From: JAJYVT01 sp036796435
Lineage (GTDB): Bacteria > Actinomycetota > Acidimicrobiia > Acidimicrobiales > RAAP-2
Reading direction: 5' to 3'
Length of the DNA stretch: 10,768 nt
NCBI GenBank assembly: GCA_036796435.1
Contig: DAIRCY010000086.1
Span: 1-10,768 of the forward strand
In this document: in pieces, positions 1 through 6,450 of the stretch
Numbering within the stretch: the stretch's first letter is position 1
Layout of the letters: every line of letters begins with the position of its first letter
The notes under the pieces: generated by a model
Databases searched by the model: none
Told to the model about the DNA's origin: nothing
Seen by the model: only the letters and a program-made list of their open reading frames with translations
Position numbers and translations under genes: made by a program

Positions 1-1
1 C

Positions 2-619
2 CCGACGGTGCGGGTCTCGATCGACACGACGAGCCGGACGGTGGCGACGGAAGCGGCCGGCGCGGGGGCCACGCTCGTGAACGACGTGTCGGGTCGCCTT
101 TGGCCGGTGGCGGCGGAGCTCGGGACTGGCTGGGTGTCCATGCACTCGCGCGGGACTCCCCGCACGATGCAGTCGCTCACCGAGTACGACGACGTGGTCG
201 GCGAGGTCCACACCCACGTCCTCGACGCGGCGACGAAGGCCCTCGACGCGGGTGTGGGCGAGGTCTGGGTGGACCCCGGCATCGGCTTCGCCAAGACCGC
301 CGCGCAGAACGTCGCGCTGCTCGCAGCGCTCGGCGATCTCGTGTCGAGCGCCCGGTCCCTCGGAGCTCGGGTGCTCGTCGGGTCGAGCCGCAAGGCGTTC
401 CTCGGACGTTATGGTGCGCGGTCGGCGGAACGGCCGACGGGCGTCGGCGACCGCCTGGAGGCGTCGCTCGCCACCGCCGTGTGGGCGATGGTCGCGGGTG
501 CGGGGATGGTGCGCGTCCACGACGTGAAGCCGACCGTGCACGCGGCGATGCTCGTGGCCGACGGTCACGCGGCTTCGGAACCGGCGCACACCGAGGACGC
601 GGCGAGGAATGCCTCGTGA
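2..619 (+). CDS. folP: Dihydropteroate synthase, 3' part (5' end outside window)
   Basis: Condenses p-aminobenzoate with 6-hydroxymethyl-7,8-dihydropterin diphosphate to 7,8-dihydropteroate in the cytoplasm, the sulfonamide-target step of folate synthesis. The visible 205 residues open inside the TIM barrel at SIDT. They then show the family signatures in order: NDVSG, MHSRGTPRTMQ (the loop before helix 4), DPGIGFAKTAAQN, the pABA/pterin-site motif GSSRKAFLGR and the C-terminal RVHDV. The family is usually about 270-290 aa, so roughly the first quarter lies upstream of the window. The frame is open from base 2; the GTG at position 8 falls inside the conserved barrel strand and is not the start. 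The stop TGA (617-619) overlaps the GTG of the next gene, which points to translational coupling. It is the first visible gene of a folate operon with folB and folK. Confidence 0.95.
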   Translation, partial: PTVRVSIDTTSRTVATEAAGAGATLVNDVSGRLWPVAAELGTGWVSMHSRGTPRTMQSLTEYDDVVGEVHTHVLDAATKALDAGVGEVWVDPGIGFAKTAAQNVALLAALGDLVSSARSLGARVLVGSSRKAFLGRYGARSAERPTGVGDRLEASLATAVWAMVAGAGMVRVHDVKPTVHAAMLVADGHAASEPAHTEDAARNAS

Positions 620-1128
620 AGGGCAAGTGGGCGGCGGGCATCCCGCCGCGCAACTTCACCTGGGTGATCCGCGACCAGTTCGCGCTGAGCGAGCGGCCGG
701 GGGGTTTCGCGCCCAACCATCGACGGGTCCGCCGGACCGAGGAGCTGATCTGGCTCAGGAAGCAGGGCTTCACGCGGATCGTCTCCCTGCTCCCGTCCCA
801 GCACAACCTCCACGCCTACGACGACGAGCACCTGGCGCACGCCCACTTCCCGCTCGTCCCGGGCTCGGACCCGCGTCCCGCCCTGACCGACTGCTACCAC
901 GCGCTCGACGGGTGCCTCCGTGACGGCGAACGGGTCCTCGTCCACGCCGAGGAGCTGGGCGACCGCGTCATGGGGGTGGCCGCGGGCTTCCTCGTGTGGA
1001 CGAGCCGGGTCCCCTCCGAGCCGCAGGCGATCGCCCTCGTGGAGCACCTCGTCGGCCACCAGATGGGATCTGCGGGCCGCGAGCTCGTGGTCGCCGCGTC
1101 GGCGCTCCCGCCTCGCCAGCCGGTCTGA
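616..1128 (+). CDS. Phosphatase-fold protein with Cys-to-Ala at the P-loop (putative pseudophosphatase)
   Basis: This 170-aa cytoplasmic protein has no signal peptide or membrane segment. Its layout resembles dual-specificity/tyrosine phosphatases: an NFTWV strand near residue 12, an SERPGG segment, a GFTRIVSLLPS strand-turn, HFPL with an Asp around residue 85, then ERVLVH followed by a helix. Where the catalytic HCxxxxxR loop should be, it reads HAEELGDR: His110 and Arg117 are kept at the right spacing but residue 111 is Ala, not Cys. Cys93 and Cys100 lie upstream, outside the loop. If the fold assignment is right, cysteine-based catalysis should be impossible. The GTG start at 616 overlaps the folP stop and has GAGG at 604-607, about 8 nt upstream. 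Its position between folP and folB suggests a folate-linked role, as regulator, ligand binder or unconventional phosphatase. I recognise the fold only by motif, not the exact family. Confidence 0.85.
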   Translation: MKGKWAAGIPPRNFTWVIRDQFALSERPGGFAPNHRRVRRTEELIWLRKQGFTRIVSLLPSQHNLHAYDDEHLAHAHFPLVPGSDPRPALTDCYHALDGCLRDGERVLVHAEELGDRVMGVAAGFLVWTSRVPSEPQAIALVEHLVGHQMGSAGRELVVAASALPPRQPV

Positions 1129-1157
1129 CCACGCGGGCGAGCGACGAGGCGAACCCC

Positions 1158-1550
1158 GTGACGCGGCGACCCGGTGACCCCGTGACCGGGCGCATCGAGA
1201 TCCGTGACCTGCGCGCCTTCGGCGTCCACGGCGTCCTCGCCCACGAGCGCGAGCGGGCGCAACCCTTCAGCGTGGACGTGGACGCGTGGTTCGACGTGTC
1301 CGCGGCCGCCGCGTCCGACGCGCTCGGCGACACGGTCGACTACGGCGCGCTCGCCTCGGCGGTCGCCGACGTGGTCTCGGGCGCCTCGTTCGCGCTCTTG
1401 GAGGCGCTCGCCGCGGCGATCTCCCGGCGCGTCCTCGACGAGGAGCCCCGGGTGACCCGGGTGGAGGTGACGGTGCGCAAGATGCGCCCCCCCGTCGACG
1501 TCGACGTCGGCTCGGTCGGTGTGCGGGTGGTGGATGTGCGCCGCGGCTGA
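1158..1550 (+). CDS. folB: Dihydroneopterin aldolase
   Basis: Converts 7,8-dihydroneopterin to 6-hydroxymethyl-7,8-dihydropterin plus glycolaldehyde in folate synthesis; the family forms tunnel-fold homo-octamers. The 130-aa product shows RIEIRDLRAFGVHGVL near the N-terminus, HERERAQPF with the conserved Glu30, DTVDYG with the active-site Tyr62, LLEAL with substrate-binding Glu82, and VRKMRPPV with the catalytic Lys108. The start is ambiguous. GTG 1158 has GAGG at 1146-1149 with an 8-nt spacer, so I chose it. GTG 1182 would give a 122-aa protein beginning VTGRIEI, which matches the usual N-terminus of the family more closely but has a poorer ribosome site. The stop lies inside the next gene, overlapping folK by 17 nt, so the two are probably co-translated. 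Confidence 0.93.
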   Translation: MTRRPGDPVTGRIEIRDLRAFGVHGVLAHERERAQPFSVDVDAWFDVSAAAASDALGDTVDYGALASAVADVVSGASFALLEALAAAISRRVLDEEPRVTRVEVTVRKMRPPVDVDVGSVGVRVVDVRRG

Positions 1551-2040
1551 GTCGGCCGCGCAGGAGCCCGGCCGGCCGGCGCGGCGTGCCTTCATCGGTC
1601 TCGGCTCCAACCTGGGCGACCGGAGGGCCGCGCTGGCGCACGCGGTGGGGGCCCTCCGCGCAGCGGGGGACGTGACGGCGGTCTCCCCCCTCTACGAGAC
1701 CGATCCCGTCGGCGGACCCGAGGGCCAGCCGCCCTATCTGAACGCAGTCGTCGAGCTGTGCACCGCCGACGACCCCCGCATTCTGCTCGAGCGGTGCCAG
1801 GCGCTCGAGGACGCCGCGCACCGCGTCCGGACGGTCCGCTTCGGCCCCCGGACGCTCGACGCCGACGTCCTCCTCGTGTCTGGGGTGACCGTCGACGAGC
1901 CCGATCTCGAGGTGCCGCATCCGCGCATGTGGGAGCGGCGCTTCGTGCTCGCCCCCCTGCGGGACCTCGCACCCGAGCTCGTGCCGGCGGAGGCCGTCGA
2001 GCGGGCCGAAGGTTCGGTGCGCCGGCTGGGTACACTCTGA
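1534..2040 (+). CDS. folK: 2-amino-4-hydroxy-6-hydroxymethyldihydropteridine diphosphokinase (HPPK)
   Basis: Transfers pyrophosphate from ATP to 6-hydroxymethyl-7,8-dihydropterin, making the FolP substrate. The 168-aa protein carries the HPPK signatures in order: AFIGLGSNLGDR near residues 24-35, the VSPLYETDPVGG loop, PYLNAVVEL, the RFGPRTLDADVLL block whose paired aspartates bind the two Mg ions, and the PHPRMWERRFVLAPL C-terminal signature. Length is normal for the family. The start is taken as ATG 1534, preceded by a weak GGTGG block. An in-frame GTG at 1519 is possible but would add an odd CGWW leader. The extension before the first strand (CAAAES...PARR) is not conserved in the family, so the true N-terminus is uncertain by about 15 residues. 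It overlaps the folB 3' end by 17 nt. Confidence 0.93.
   Translation: MCAAAESAAQEPGRPARRAFIGLGSNLGDRRAALAHAVGALRAAGDVTAVSPLYETDPVGGPEGQPPYLNAVVELCTADDPRILLERCQALEDAAHRVRTVRFGPRTLDADVLLVSGVTVDEPDLEVPHPRMWERRFVLAPLRDLAPELVPAEAVERAEGSVRRLGTL
2028..2036 (+). promoter_or_regulatory. Candidate promoter (-10 TACACT) upstream of the DUF2520 gene
   Basis: GGGTACACT at the very end of folK contains TACACT (2031-2036), which fits the actinobacterial TANNNT -10 pattern. No convincing -35 is visible 16-18 nt upstream. The same nine bases occur 37 nt before clpC (9181-9189). Transcription from here would start about 55 nt before the DUF2520 start codon and could uncouple the pantothenate/NAD/lysS half from the folate half. 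This is inference from sequence similarity only. Confidence 0.3.
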
Positions 2041-2087
2041 GCACGACCCGGTATTGCGACCGGCACCCAGGAGGGGCTGGAACGCTG

Positions 2088-2095
2088 AAGGAGGA
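2088..2095 (+). promoter_or_regulatory. Strong Shine-Dalgarno for the DUF2520 gene
   Basis: AAGGAGGA, with GGAGG ending 5 nt before GTG 2100, is the best ribosome-binding site in the window and fixes the start of the DUF2520 gene. A second purine block, AGGAGGGG, lies about 20 nt further upstream in the same 59-nt leader; no convincing start codon follows it. Confidence 0.75.
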
Positions 2096-2099
2096 GTCG

Positions 2100-2915
2100 G
2101 TGCCAACCACGAGGATCATCGGCCCTGGCCGGGCCGGGCGCTCGCTCGCCCGCGCGCTCGGCGAGGCGGGCTGGACCGTGCTGCCGCTCCTCGGCAGGGG
2201 CGACGACCTGGCCGACGCCGCGCTCGGCGCCGACGTGCTCGTGCTCGCCGTCCCCGACGACGCCATCGCCGGGGTGGCCGCCTCCGTCCGCCCCGCCTCC
2301 TCGACGGTCGTCGTCCACCTGGCGGGTTCGCTCGGCGCCGGCGTCTTGGCCCCCCACCCGAGGCGGGCGGCGCTCCACCCCCTCGTGGTGCTCCCCGACC
2401 CCGAGACCGGCGCCCGCCGCCTGCGCTCGGGCGTCACGTTCGCGCTGGCCGGCGATCCTGCGGCCGCCGAGATCGCCACGGCGCTCGGCGGGTCCGTCGT
2501 CCCGGTCCCCGACGAGGCCCGCGCCGCCTACCACGCCGCCGCCTCCGTCGCCGCCAACCACGTCGTCGCGCTGCTCGGCCAGGTCGAGCGGATCGCCGGC
2601 GCGGCGGGCCTCCCGCTCGAGGCGTTCCTCCCGCTCGCACGTGCCGCCGTGGAAGACGCCGGCAGGCTCGGCCCGCGCCGGGCGCTCACCGGCCCCGCGG
2701 CGCGCGGGGACTGGCAGACCCTCGCCCGCCATCTCGCGGCGATCCCCGAGTCCGAGCGCGCCGGCTACCGGGCGGGCGTCGGCCTCGCCCTCCAGCTGAC
2801 GGTCGGGCCGGGCGCGGTGGTGCCGGAGCCGGCCGCCGCCCCCGAAGCGCCCGCCGGGGGGGCCGGCGCCGTGCCGGAAGCGGCGGACCCGGTCCGAAAG
2901 ACCGTCCGCACCTGA
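2100..2915 (+). CDS. Rossmann-like / DUF2520 domain protein, putative NAD(P)-dependent oxidoreductase
   Basis: This 271-aa protein begins with a dinucleotide-binding strand and GPGRAG (residues 8-13, a GxGxxG motif), then VLVLAVPDD at 46-54. A DUF2520-type half follows: His73 in VVHLAGSLG, the HP pair at 93-94 with PLVVLPD, FALAGD, an all-helical part with YHAAASVAANHVV (144-156), and ALTGPAARGDWQTL (195-208). The architecture matches the Rossmann-like plus DUF2520 family, related in style to 6-phosphogluconate/3-hydroxyisobutyrate-type dehydrogenases; its reaction is not established to my knowledge. Adjacency to panC, 17 nt downstream, suggests a pantothenate role. Ketopantoate reductase is a reasonable guess because no panE is in view. 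The last 35 or so residues are Ala/Pro/Gly-rich and probably disordered. The start at GTG 2100 is set by the strong Shine-Dalgarno. Confidence 0.9.
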   Translation: MPTTRIIGPGRAGRSLARALGEAGWTVLPLLGRGDDLADAALGADVLVLAVPDDAIAGVAASVRPASSTVVVHLAGSLGAGVLAPHPRRAALHPLVVLPDPETGARRLRSGVTFALAGDPAAAEIATALGGSVVPVPDEARAAYHAAASVAANHVVALLGQVERIAGAAGLPLEAFLPLARAAVEDAGRLGPRRALTGPAARGDWQTLARHLAAIPESERAGYRAGVGLALQLTVGPGAVVPEPAAAPEAPAGGAGAVPEAADPVRKTVRT

Positions 2916-2932
2916 CGTGCCCAGCTGAAGCC

Positions 2933-3853
2933 GTGCACGTCGTCACCGACCCCGACGCCTTCCGCGCCGCCCTCGAACGTGCCCGGCGAGCCGGTGCGCA
3001 TGTCGGGCTCGTGCCCACGATGGGCGCCCTCCACGCGGGGCACCGCTCGCTCGTGTCCCGTGCCGCGTCCGAGCAGGACCACGTCGCGGTCTCGATCTTC
3101 GTCAATCCCCTCCAGTTCGACCGCCCCGAGGACCTCGAGCGATATCCCCGGACGATGGAGGCCGACCTGGCGGTGTGCGAGGACGCCGGGGTGCACACCG
3201 TCTTTTCGCCGAGCGCGACGGCGATGTTCCCTGCGGACGCACAGACGACCGTGTCCGTGCACGGCCTCGCCGAACGGTGGGAGGGCGCGTCGCGTCCGGG
3301 CCACTTCGACGGGGTGGCAACCGTGGTCACGAAGCTGTTCACGCTCTCGGGAAAGTGCAGCGCCTACTTCGGCGAGAAGGACTTCCAGCAGCTCGCCGTG
3401 GTCCGCCGCATGACCGAGGATCTGGCCATGCCGGTCGAGATCGTCGCGTGCCCGACGGTGCGCGACGGGGACGGGCTCGCCCTCTCGAGCCGCAACGCGC
3501 GACTGTCTCCCGGGGATCGGCGCGCCGCGACCGTGCTGTGGCGGGCCCTCTCGGCGGGCCGGGACGCGGTCGGCGGCGGGGAGGAGCGCCCGTCGGCCGT
3601 CGCCGCCACCATGGCTGCGGTCGTGGCGAGGGAGCCGCGGGTGCGGCTGGACTACGCCGTCGCCGTGGACGCTGCCCGCCTGCGCGTGCCGGCGTCGTTG
3701 TCGGAGCCCGCGGCCGTGCGGCTCCTCGTCGCGGCGGAGGTCGGCCCGGTGCGGCTCATCGACAACTGCGCGGCCCCGCGGCCGTCTGAGCTACCGGCCG
3801 GTGGCGCGGTGGGCTTCGCGGCGGATTGCGCGGCGGATTGCGCGGCGTGTTGA
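2933..3853 (+). CDS. panC: Pantothenate synthetase (pantoate–beta-alanine ligase)
   Basis: Joins pantoate and beta-alanine with ATP, through pantoyl-adenylate, to give pantothenate, the CoA precursor. The 306-aa protein shows the nucleotidyl-transferase signatures: VPTMGALHAGH with His34 and His37 (the HIGH equivalent), IFVNPLQF with pantoate-binding Gln61, YPRT at 71-74, GHFDGVATVVTKLF, FGEKDFQQL with Lys149, and LSSRN at 184-188 (the KMSKS-like loop). The start is GTG 2933, with only a weak purine block upstream; no better start is in frame. The domain ends around residue 284. The final 20 or so residues are an unusual tail ending in AADCAADCAAC, encoded by a 12-bp tandem repeat. The stop TGA (3851-3853) lies within the nadB start region. 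No panD lies beside it. Confidence 0.95.
   Translation: MHVVTDPDAFRAALERARRAGAHVGLVPTMGALHAGHRSLVSRAASEQDHVAVSIFVNPLQFDRPEDLERYPRTMEADLAVCEDAGVHTVFSPSATAMFPADAQTTVSVHGLAERWEGASRPGHFDGVATVVTKLFTLSGKCSAYFGEKDFQQLAVVRRMTEDLAMPVEIVACPTVRDGDGLALSSRNARLSPGDRRAATVLWRALSAGRDAVGGGEERPSAVAATMAAVVAREPRVRLDYAVAVDAARLRVPASLSEPAAVRLLVAAEVGPVRLIDNCAAPRPSELPAGGAVGFAADCAADCAAC
3818..3841 (+). repeat. 12-bp tandem repeat (two exact copies) at the panC 3' end
   Basis: GCGGCGGATTGC occurs twice in succession (3818-3829, 3830-3841), followed by a shortened third copy GCGGCGTGT and the panC stop. It encodes AADC-AADC-AAC in panC. Because the unit is a multiple of three, copy-number change would keep panC in frame while moving the coding end relative to nadB only in whole units. 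Confidence 0.9.
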
Positions 3854-5574
3854 GCGGCGAGGGGGAGGGGAAGGCGGCCGACGCCGGGCCATTCGACGTC
3901 CTCGTCCTCGGGAGCGGCGTCGCGGGGCTCTCGGTCGCGGTCCGGCTCTGCCAGGCGAGCCCGAGGCTGCGGCTCGCGGTGCTCACGAAGGGGGAGCTGT
4001 CGCAGTCCACCACCCGCTGGGCGCAGGGCGGGGTGGCGGCGGTGCTCGGCGGCGACGAGGACTCGACCGACCTGCACCTGGCCGACACGCTCGACGCGGG
4101 GGCAGGGCTGTGTGACGTCGGGGCCGTCCGTGTGCTCGTCGACGAGGGCCCGACGCGGGTGGAGGAGCTCATCGCCCTCGGCGCCCGGTTCGACCGCGAG
4201 GCGTCGGGGTCGCTCTCGCTCGCCCGGGAGGGCGGCCACTCGAGACCGCGGGTCGTCCACGCGGGAGGTGCCGCGACCGGCGCGGAGGTCGAGCGTGCCC
4301 TCGTCGCGGCGACCGTCAGCGGCGCGTCGGCGGTGCTCGAGCGGTGGTTCGCACTCGACCTGCTCGTGGGAGAAGACGGCCGATGCGAGGGCGTCGTCGC
4401 GCTCGCGCCCGACGGCTCGCTCACCCGCGTCCTCGCGTCGCACGTCGTCTTGGCCACCGGCGGTGTCGGCCAGCTGTACGCGGTGACGACGAACCCGGCC
4501 GAGGCGACCGGTGACGGCATCGCGATGGCGCTGCGCTCGGGGGTGCCGGTGGCCGACGTGGAGTTCGTCCAGTTCCACCCGACCGCGCTCCACCACCCGC
4601 TGATGCCCCGTCCGCTCCTTTCCGAGGCGCTGCGCGGCCACGGGGCACGCCTGCGGGACCGCGACGGCGAGCGGTTCTGCGACGAGCTCTCCCCCCGCGA
4701 CGTCGTGAGCCGCGCCATGGCGCGGCGCATGGCCGAGCAGGGGGTCGACCATCTCTGGCTCGACGCCACCGGCCTGGAGCGCTTCGGGGAGAGGTTCCCG
4801 ACGATCGCCCGATCGCTCGCCGACGTCGGCCTCGATCCCTCGAAGGACTGGCTGCCGGTGGCGCCCGCGGCGCACCACATCTCCGGCGGTGTCGTGACCG
4901 ACCTCTTCGGGGCTTCCGCGCTCGAAGGGCTGTGGGCCGCGGGCGAAGCCGCCTGCACCGGAGTCCACGGGGCCAACCGCCTGGCCTCCAACTCCCTCCT
5001 CGAGGGCATGGTGTTCGGCGCGCGGGTCGCGGAGGCGATCGCCGGGGGCGCGGGACCCACCGCGACCGGGGTCCTCGCCACGCTCGACCTGCCCGCCGGC
5101 ACGGCGGTGGACATCCCGGTCCGGCTGCTGGGGCGCGACGAGTCGCCTGCGCCGCACATCGGGCCTGCGCCGGGGCCGGGCCCCGCCGGCGGCAGGAACG
5201 CCGAGGGTCGTCGCCACGCTGGCTCAGACGCGGCGAAGGCCCGGGAGCGCCTGGCCGCCGCGATGACCGCGGGGGCCGGCGTCGTCCGCACGGCGTCGTC
5301 GCTCCGGGCGGCGAGCGAGGTCGCAGAGGGGGTCGCCGTCGCGGCCGCCTCCTCGCCACTCGAGGTGGGTCTACGCGAGCTCGCGAACCTGGCGGAGGTC
5401 GCGCGCGCGCTGCTCCTCGCTGCGTCGCGACGGGAAGAGAGCCGCGGCGCGCACACCCGGGCGGACTTTCCCGAGACGCTCGAGGCGTGGCGGTGCCGGC
5501 AGGTGCTCGTCGGCCGTGCCGGCGCGCCCGGTGCCGGCGCGCCCGGAGGTGCGCGCGTCGTGAGAGAGGATTGA
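3847..5574 (+). CDS. nadB: L-aspartate oxidase
   Basis: FAD-dependent oxidation of L-aspartate to iminoaspartate, the first step of de novo NAD synthesis. The 575-aa protein has the N-terminal FAD site VLVLGSGVAGLS (GSGVAG at 22-27), STTRWAQGG near 54-62, HSRPRVVHAGG (131-141), VQFHPTAL with His244, SPRDVVSR (282-289), AHHISGG (342-348) and GVHGANRLASNSLLEG with Arg378. The C-terminal helical domain carries the ESRGAHTRADFPE signature. It is slightly longer than the usual 530-550 aa because of a Pro/Gly/Ala-rich linker around residues 430-460 and a repeat-encoded tail. The start is chosen as GTG 3847, overlapping panC by 7 nt; TTG 3850, sharing bases with the panC stop, is an alternative. Neither has a clear Shine-Dalgarno, which suggests coupling to panC. 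nadA and nadC are not adjacent. Confidence 0.95.
   Translation: MLSGEGEGKAADAGPFDVLVLGSGVAGLSVAVRLCQASPRLRLAVLTKGELSQSTTRWAQGGVAAVLGGDEDSTDLHLADTLDAGAGLCDVGAVRVLVDEGPTRVEELIALGARFDREASGSLSLAREGGHSRPRVVHAGGAATGAEVERALVAATVSGASAVLERWFALDLLVGEDGRCEGVVALAPDGSLTRVLASHVVLATGGVGQLYAVTTNPAEATGDGIAMALRSGVPVADVEFVQFHPTALHHPLMPRPLLSEALRGHGARLRDRDGERFCDELSPRDVVSRAMARRMAEQGVDHLWLDATGLERFGERFPTIARSLADVGLDPSKDWLPVAPAAHHISGGVVTDLFGASALEGLWAAGEAACTGVHGANRLASNSLLEGMVFGARVAEAIAGGAGPTATGVLATLDLPAGTAVDIPVRLLGRDESPAPHIGPAPGPGPAGGRNAEGRRHAGSDAAKARERLAAAMTAGAGVVRTASSLRAASEVAEGVAVAAASSPLEVGLRELANLAEVARALLLAASRREESRGAHTRADFPETLEAWRCRQVLVGRAGAPGAGAPGGARVVRED
5516..5545 (+). repeat. 15-bp exact tandem repeat at the nadB 3' end
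   Basis: GTGCCGGCGCGCCCG is repeated exactly (5516-5530, 5531-5545). It encodes AGAPG-AGAPG in the C-terminal tail of NadB, beyond the last conserved family motif. The unit is a multiple of three, so copy-number change would not shift frame. Confidence 0.9.
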
Positions 5575-5577
5575 GCG

Positions 5578-6450
5578 GTGCTCCTCGCCATCGACGTCGG
5601 CAACACCGAGACCGTCATCGGGCTGTTCGCGATGTCGCCGTCCGAGCGTGAGTTCGTGCCGGAGGCGGACATCGGCTTCGGCATCGGCGCGGAAACCCAG
5701 CGCGGCCGGGATCTCACGCACCACTGGCGGCTTTCGACGGTGCCGTCGCGGACCCCCGACGAGTACGCGGTCCTGCTCACCCAGATCCTCGACCTCGAGG
5801 GCCTCGACATCGCGTCGGTGGTCGACGGGCTCGCCGTCTGCTCGTCGGTGCCGTCGGTCACGGCCGAGCTGCGACAGACTGCAGCCCGCTGGTTCGGAGG
5901 ATGGCCGTGCGTGGTGCTCGGCCCCGGGACGAGGAGCGGGATGCCGGTCCTGTACGAGAACCCCAAGGACGTCGGCGCCGACCGCGTCGCCAACGCGGTC
6001 GGCGCGTTCGACCTCTTCGGTGGCCCGTGCGTCGTGGTCGACCTCGGGACGGCGACGACCTTCGACGCCATCTCGGGCGCCGGCGAGTACCTCGGGGGTG
6101 CGATCGCGCCGGGCGTCGCGATCAGCATGGAGGCGCTCTTCCAGCACGCCGCGGCGCTCCGCCGCGTCGAGCTCGTCGAGCCCAGGTCCGCGATCGGCCG
6201 CTCCACCGCCGAGTCGATCCAGTCCGGCGCCCTCTACGGCTTCGCCGCGCAGGTCGACGGCATGTGCAAGAGGATCGTCGCAGAGCTCGGGGAGGCGACC
6301 GTCGTCGCGACCGGGGGTCTGGCGGAGCTCGTGGCGCCCTACTCCGAGACGATCGAGCACGTGGAGCCGTGGCTCACCTTGCACGGGCTCCGGCTCGTCT
6401 ACGAGCGCAACGTCCGCGCCGTGGAGGGCGGCGGGCTCGGGGAGCCGTGA
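5578..6450 (+). CDS. coaX: Type III pantothenate kinase
   Basis: Phosphorylates pantothenate to 4'-phosphopantothenate, the committing step of CoA synthesis; the type III enzymes of the ASKHA fold are typically not feedback-inhibited by CoA. The 290-aa protein has the phosphate-binding DVGNT (6-10), DEYAVLL (61-67), GADR (133-136, pantothenate site), DLGTATTFD (155-163, catalytic region), GGAIAPGV (173-180) and the ATGG motif (244-247). An extra segment of roughly 24 residues (about 18-46, rich in Glu/Gly/Ile) separates the first two strands, longer than the short hairpin usual in the family. GTG 5578 starts 3 nt after the nadB stop, with GAGG at 5566-5569. The stop overlaps the lysS GTG by 4 nt. 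With panC upstream, it links pantothenate synthesis to CoA. Confidence 0.95.
   Translation: MLLAIDVGNTETVIGLFAMSPSEREFVPEADIGFGIGAETQRGRDLTHHWRLSTVPSRTPDEYAVLLTQILDLEGLDIASVVDGLAVCSSVPSVTAELRQTAARWFGGWPCVVLGPGTRSGMPVLYENPKDVGADRVANAVGAFDLFGGPCVVVDLGTATTFDAISGAGEYLGGAIAPGVAISMEALFQHAAALRRVELVEPRSAIGRSTAESIQSGALYGFAAQVDGMCKRIVAELGEATVVATGGLAELVAPYSETIEHVEPWLTLHGLRLVYERNVRAVEGGGLGEP

Noticed and set aside
609..923. 104-codon + strand frame starting at ATG 609
   Set aside because: It is out of frame with the phosphatase-like gene, whose frame has strong coding character and a start coupled to folP; this frame is an overlapping shadow.
2041..2099. Riboswitch in the leader before the DUF2520 gene
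   Set aside because: Only 59 nt with one short CCGG-type repeat; no conserved aptamer layout or anti-Shine-Dalgarno pairing was seen.
3756..6206. 816-codon open frame on the minus strand opposite panC, nadB and coaX
   Set aside because: It is antisense to three well-supported genes, its product is Ser/Arg/Pro-rich without any family motif, and long antisense frames are expected from codon bias at this GC content.
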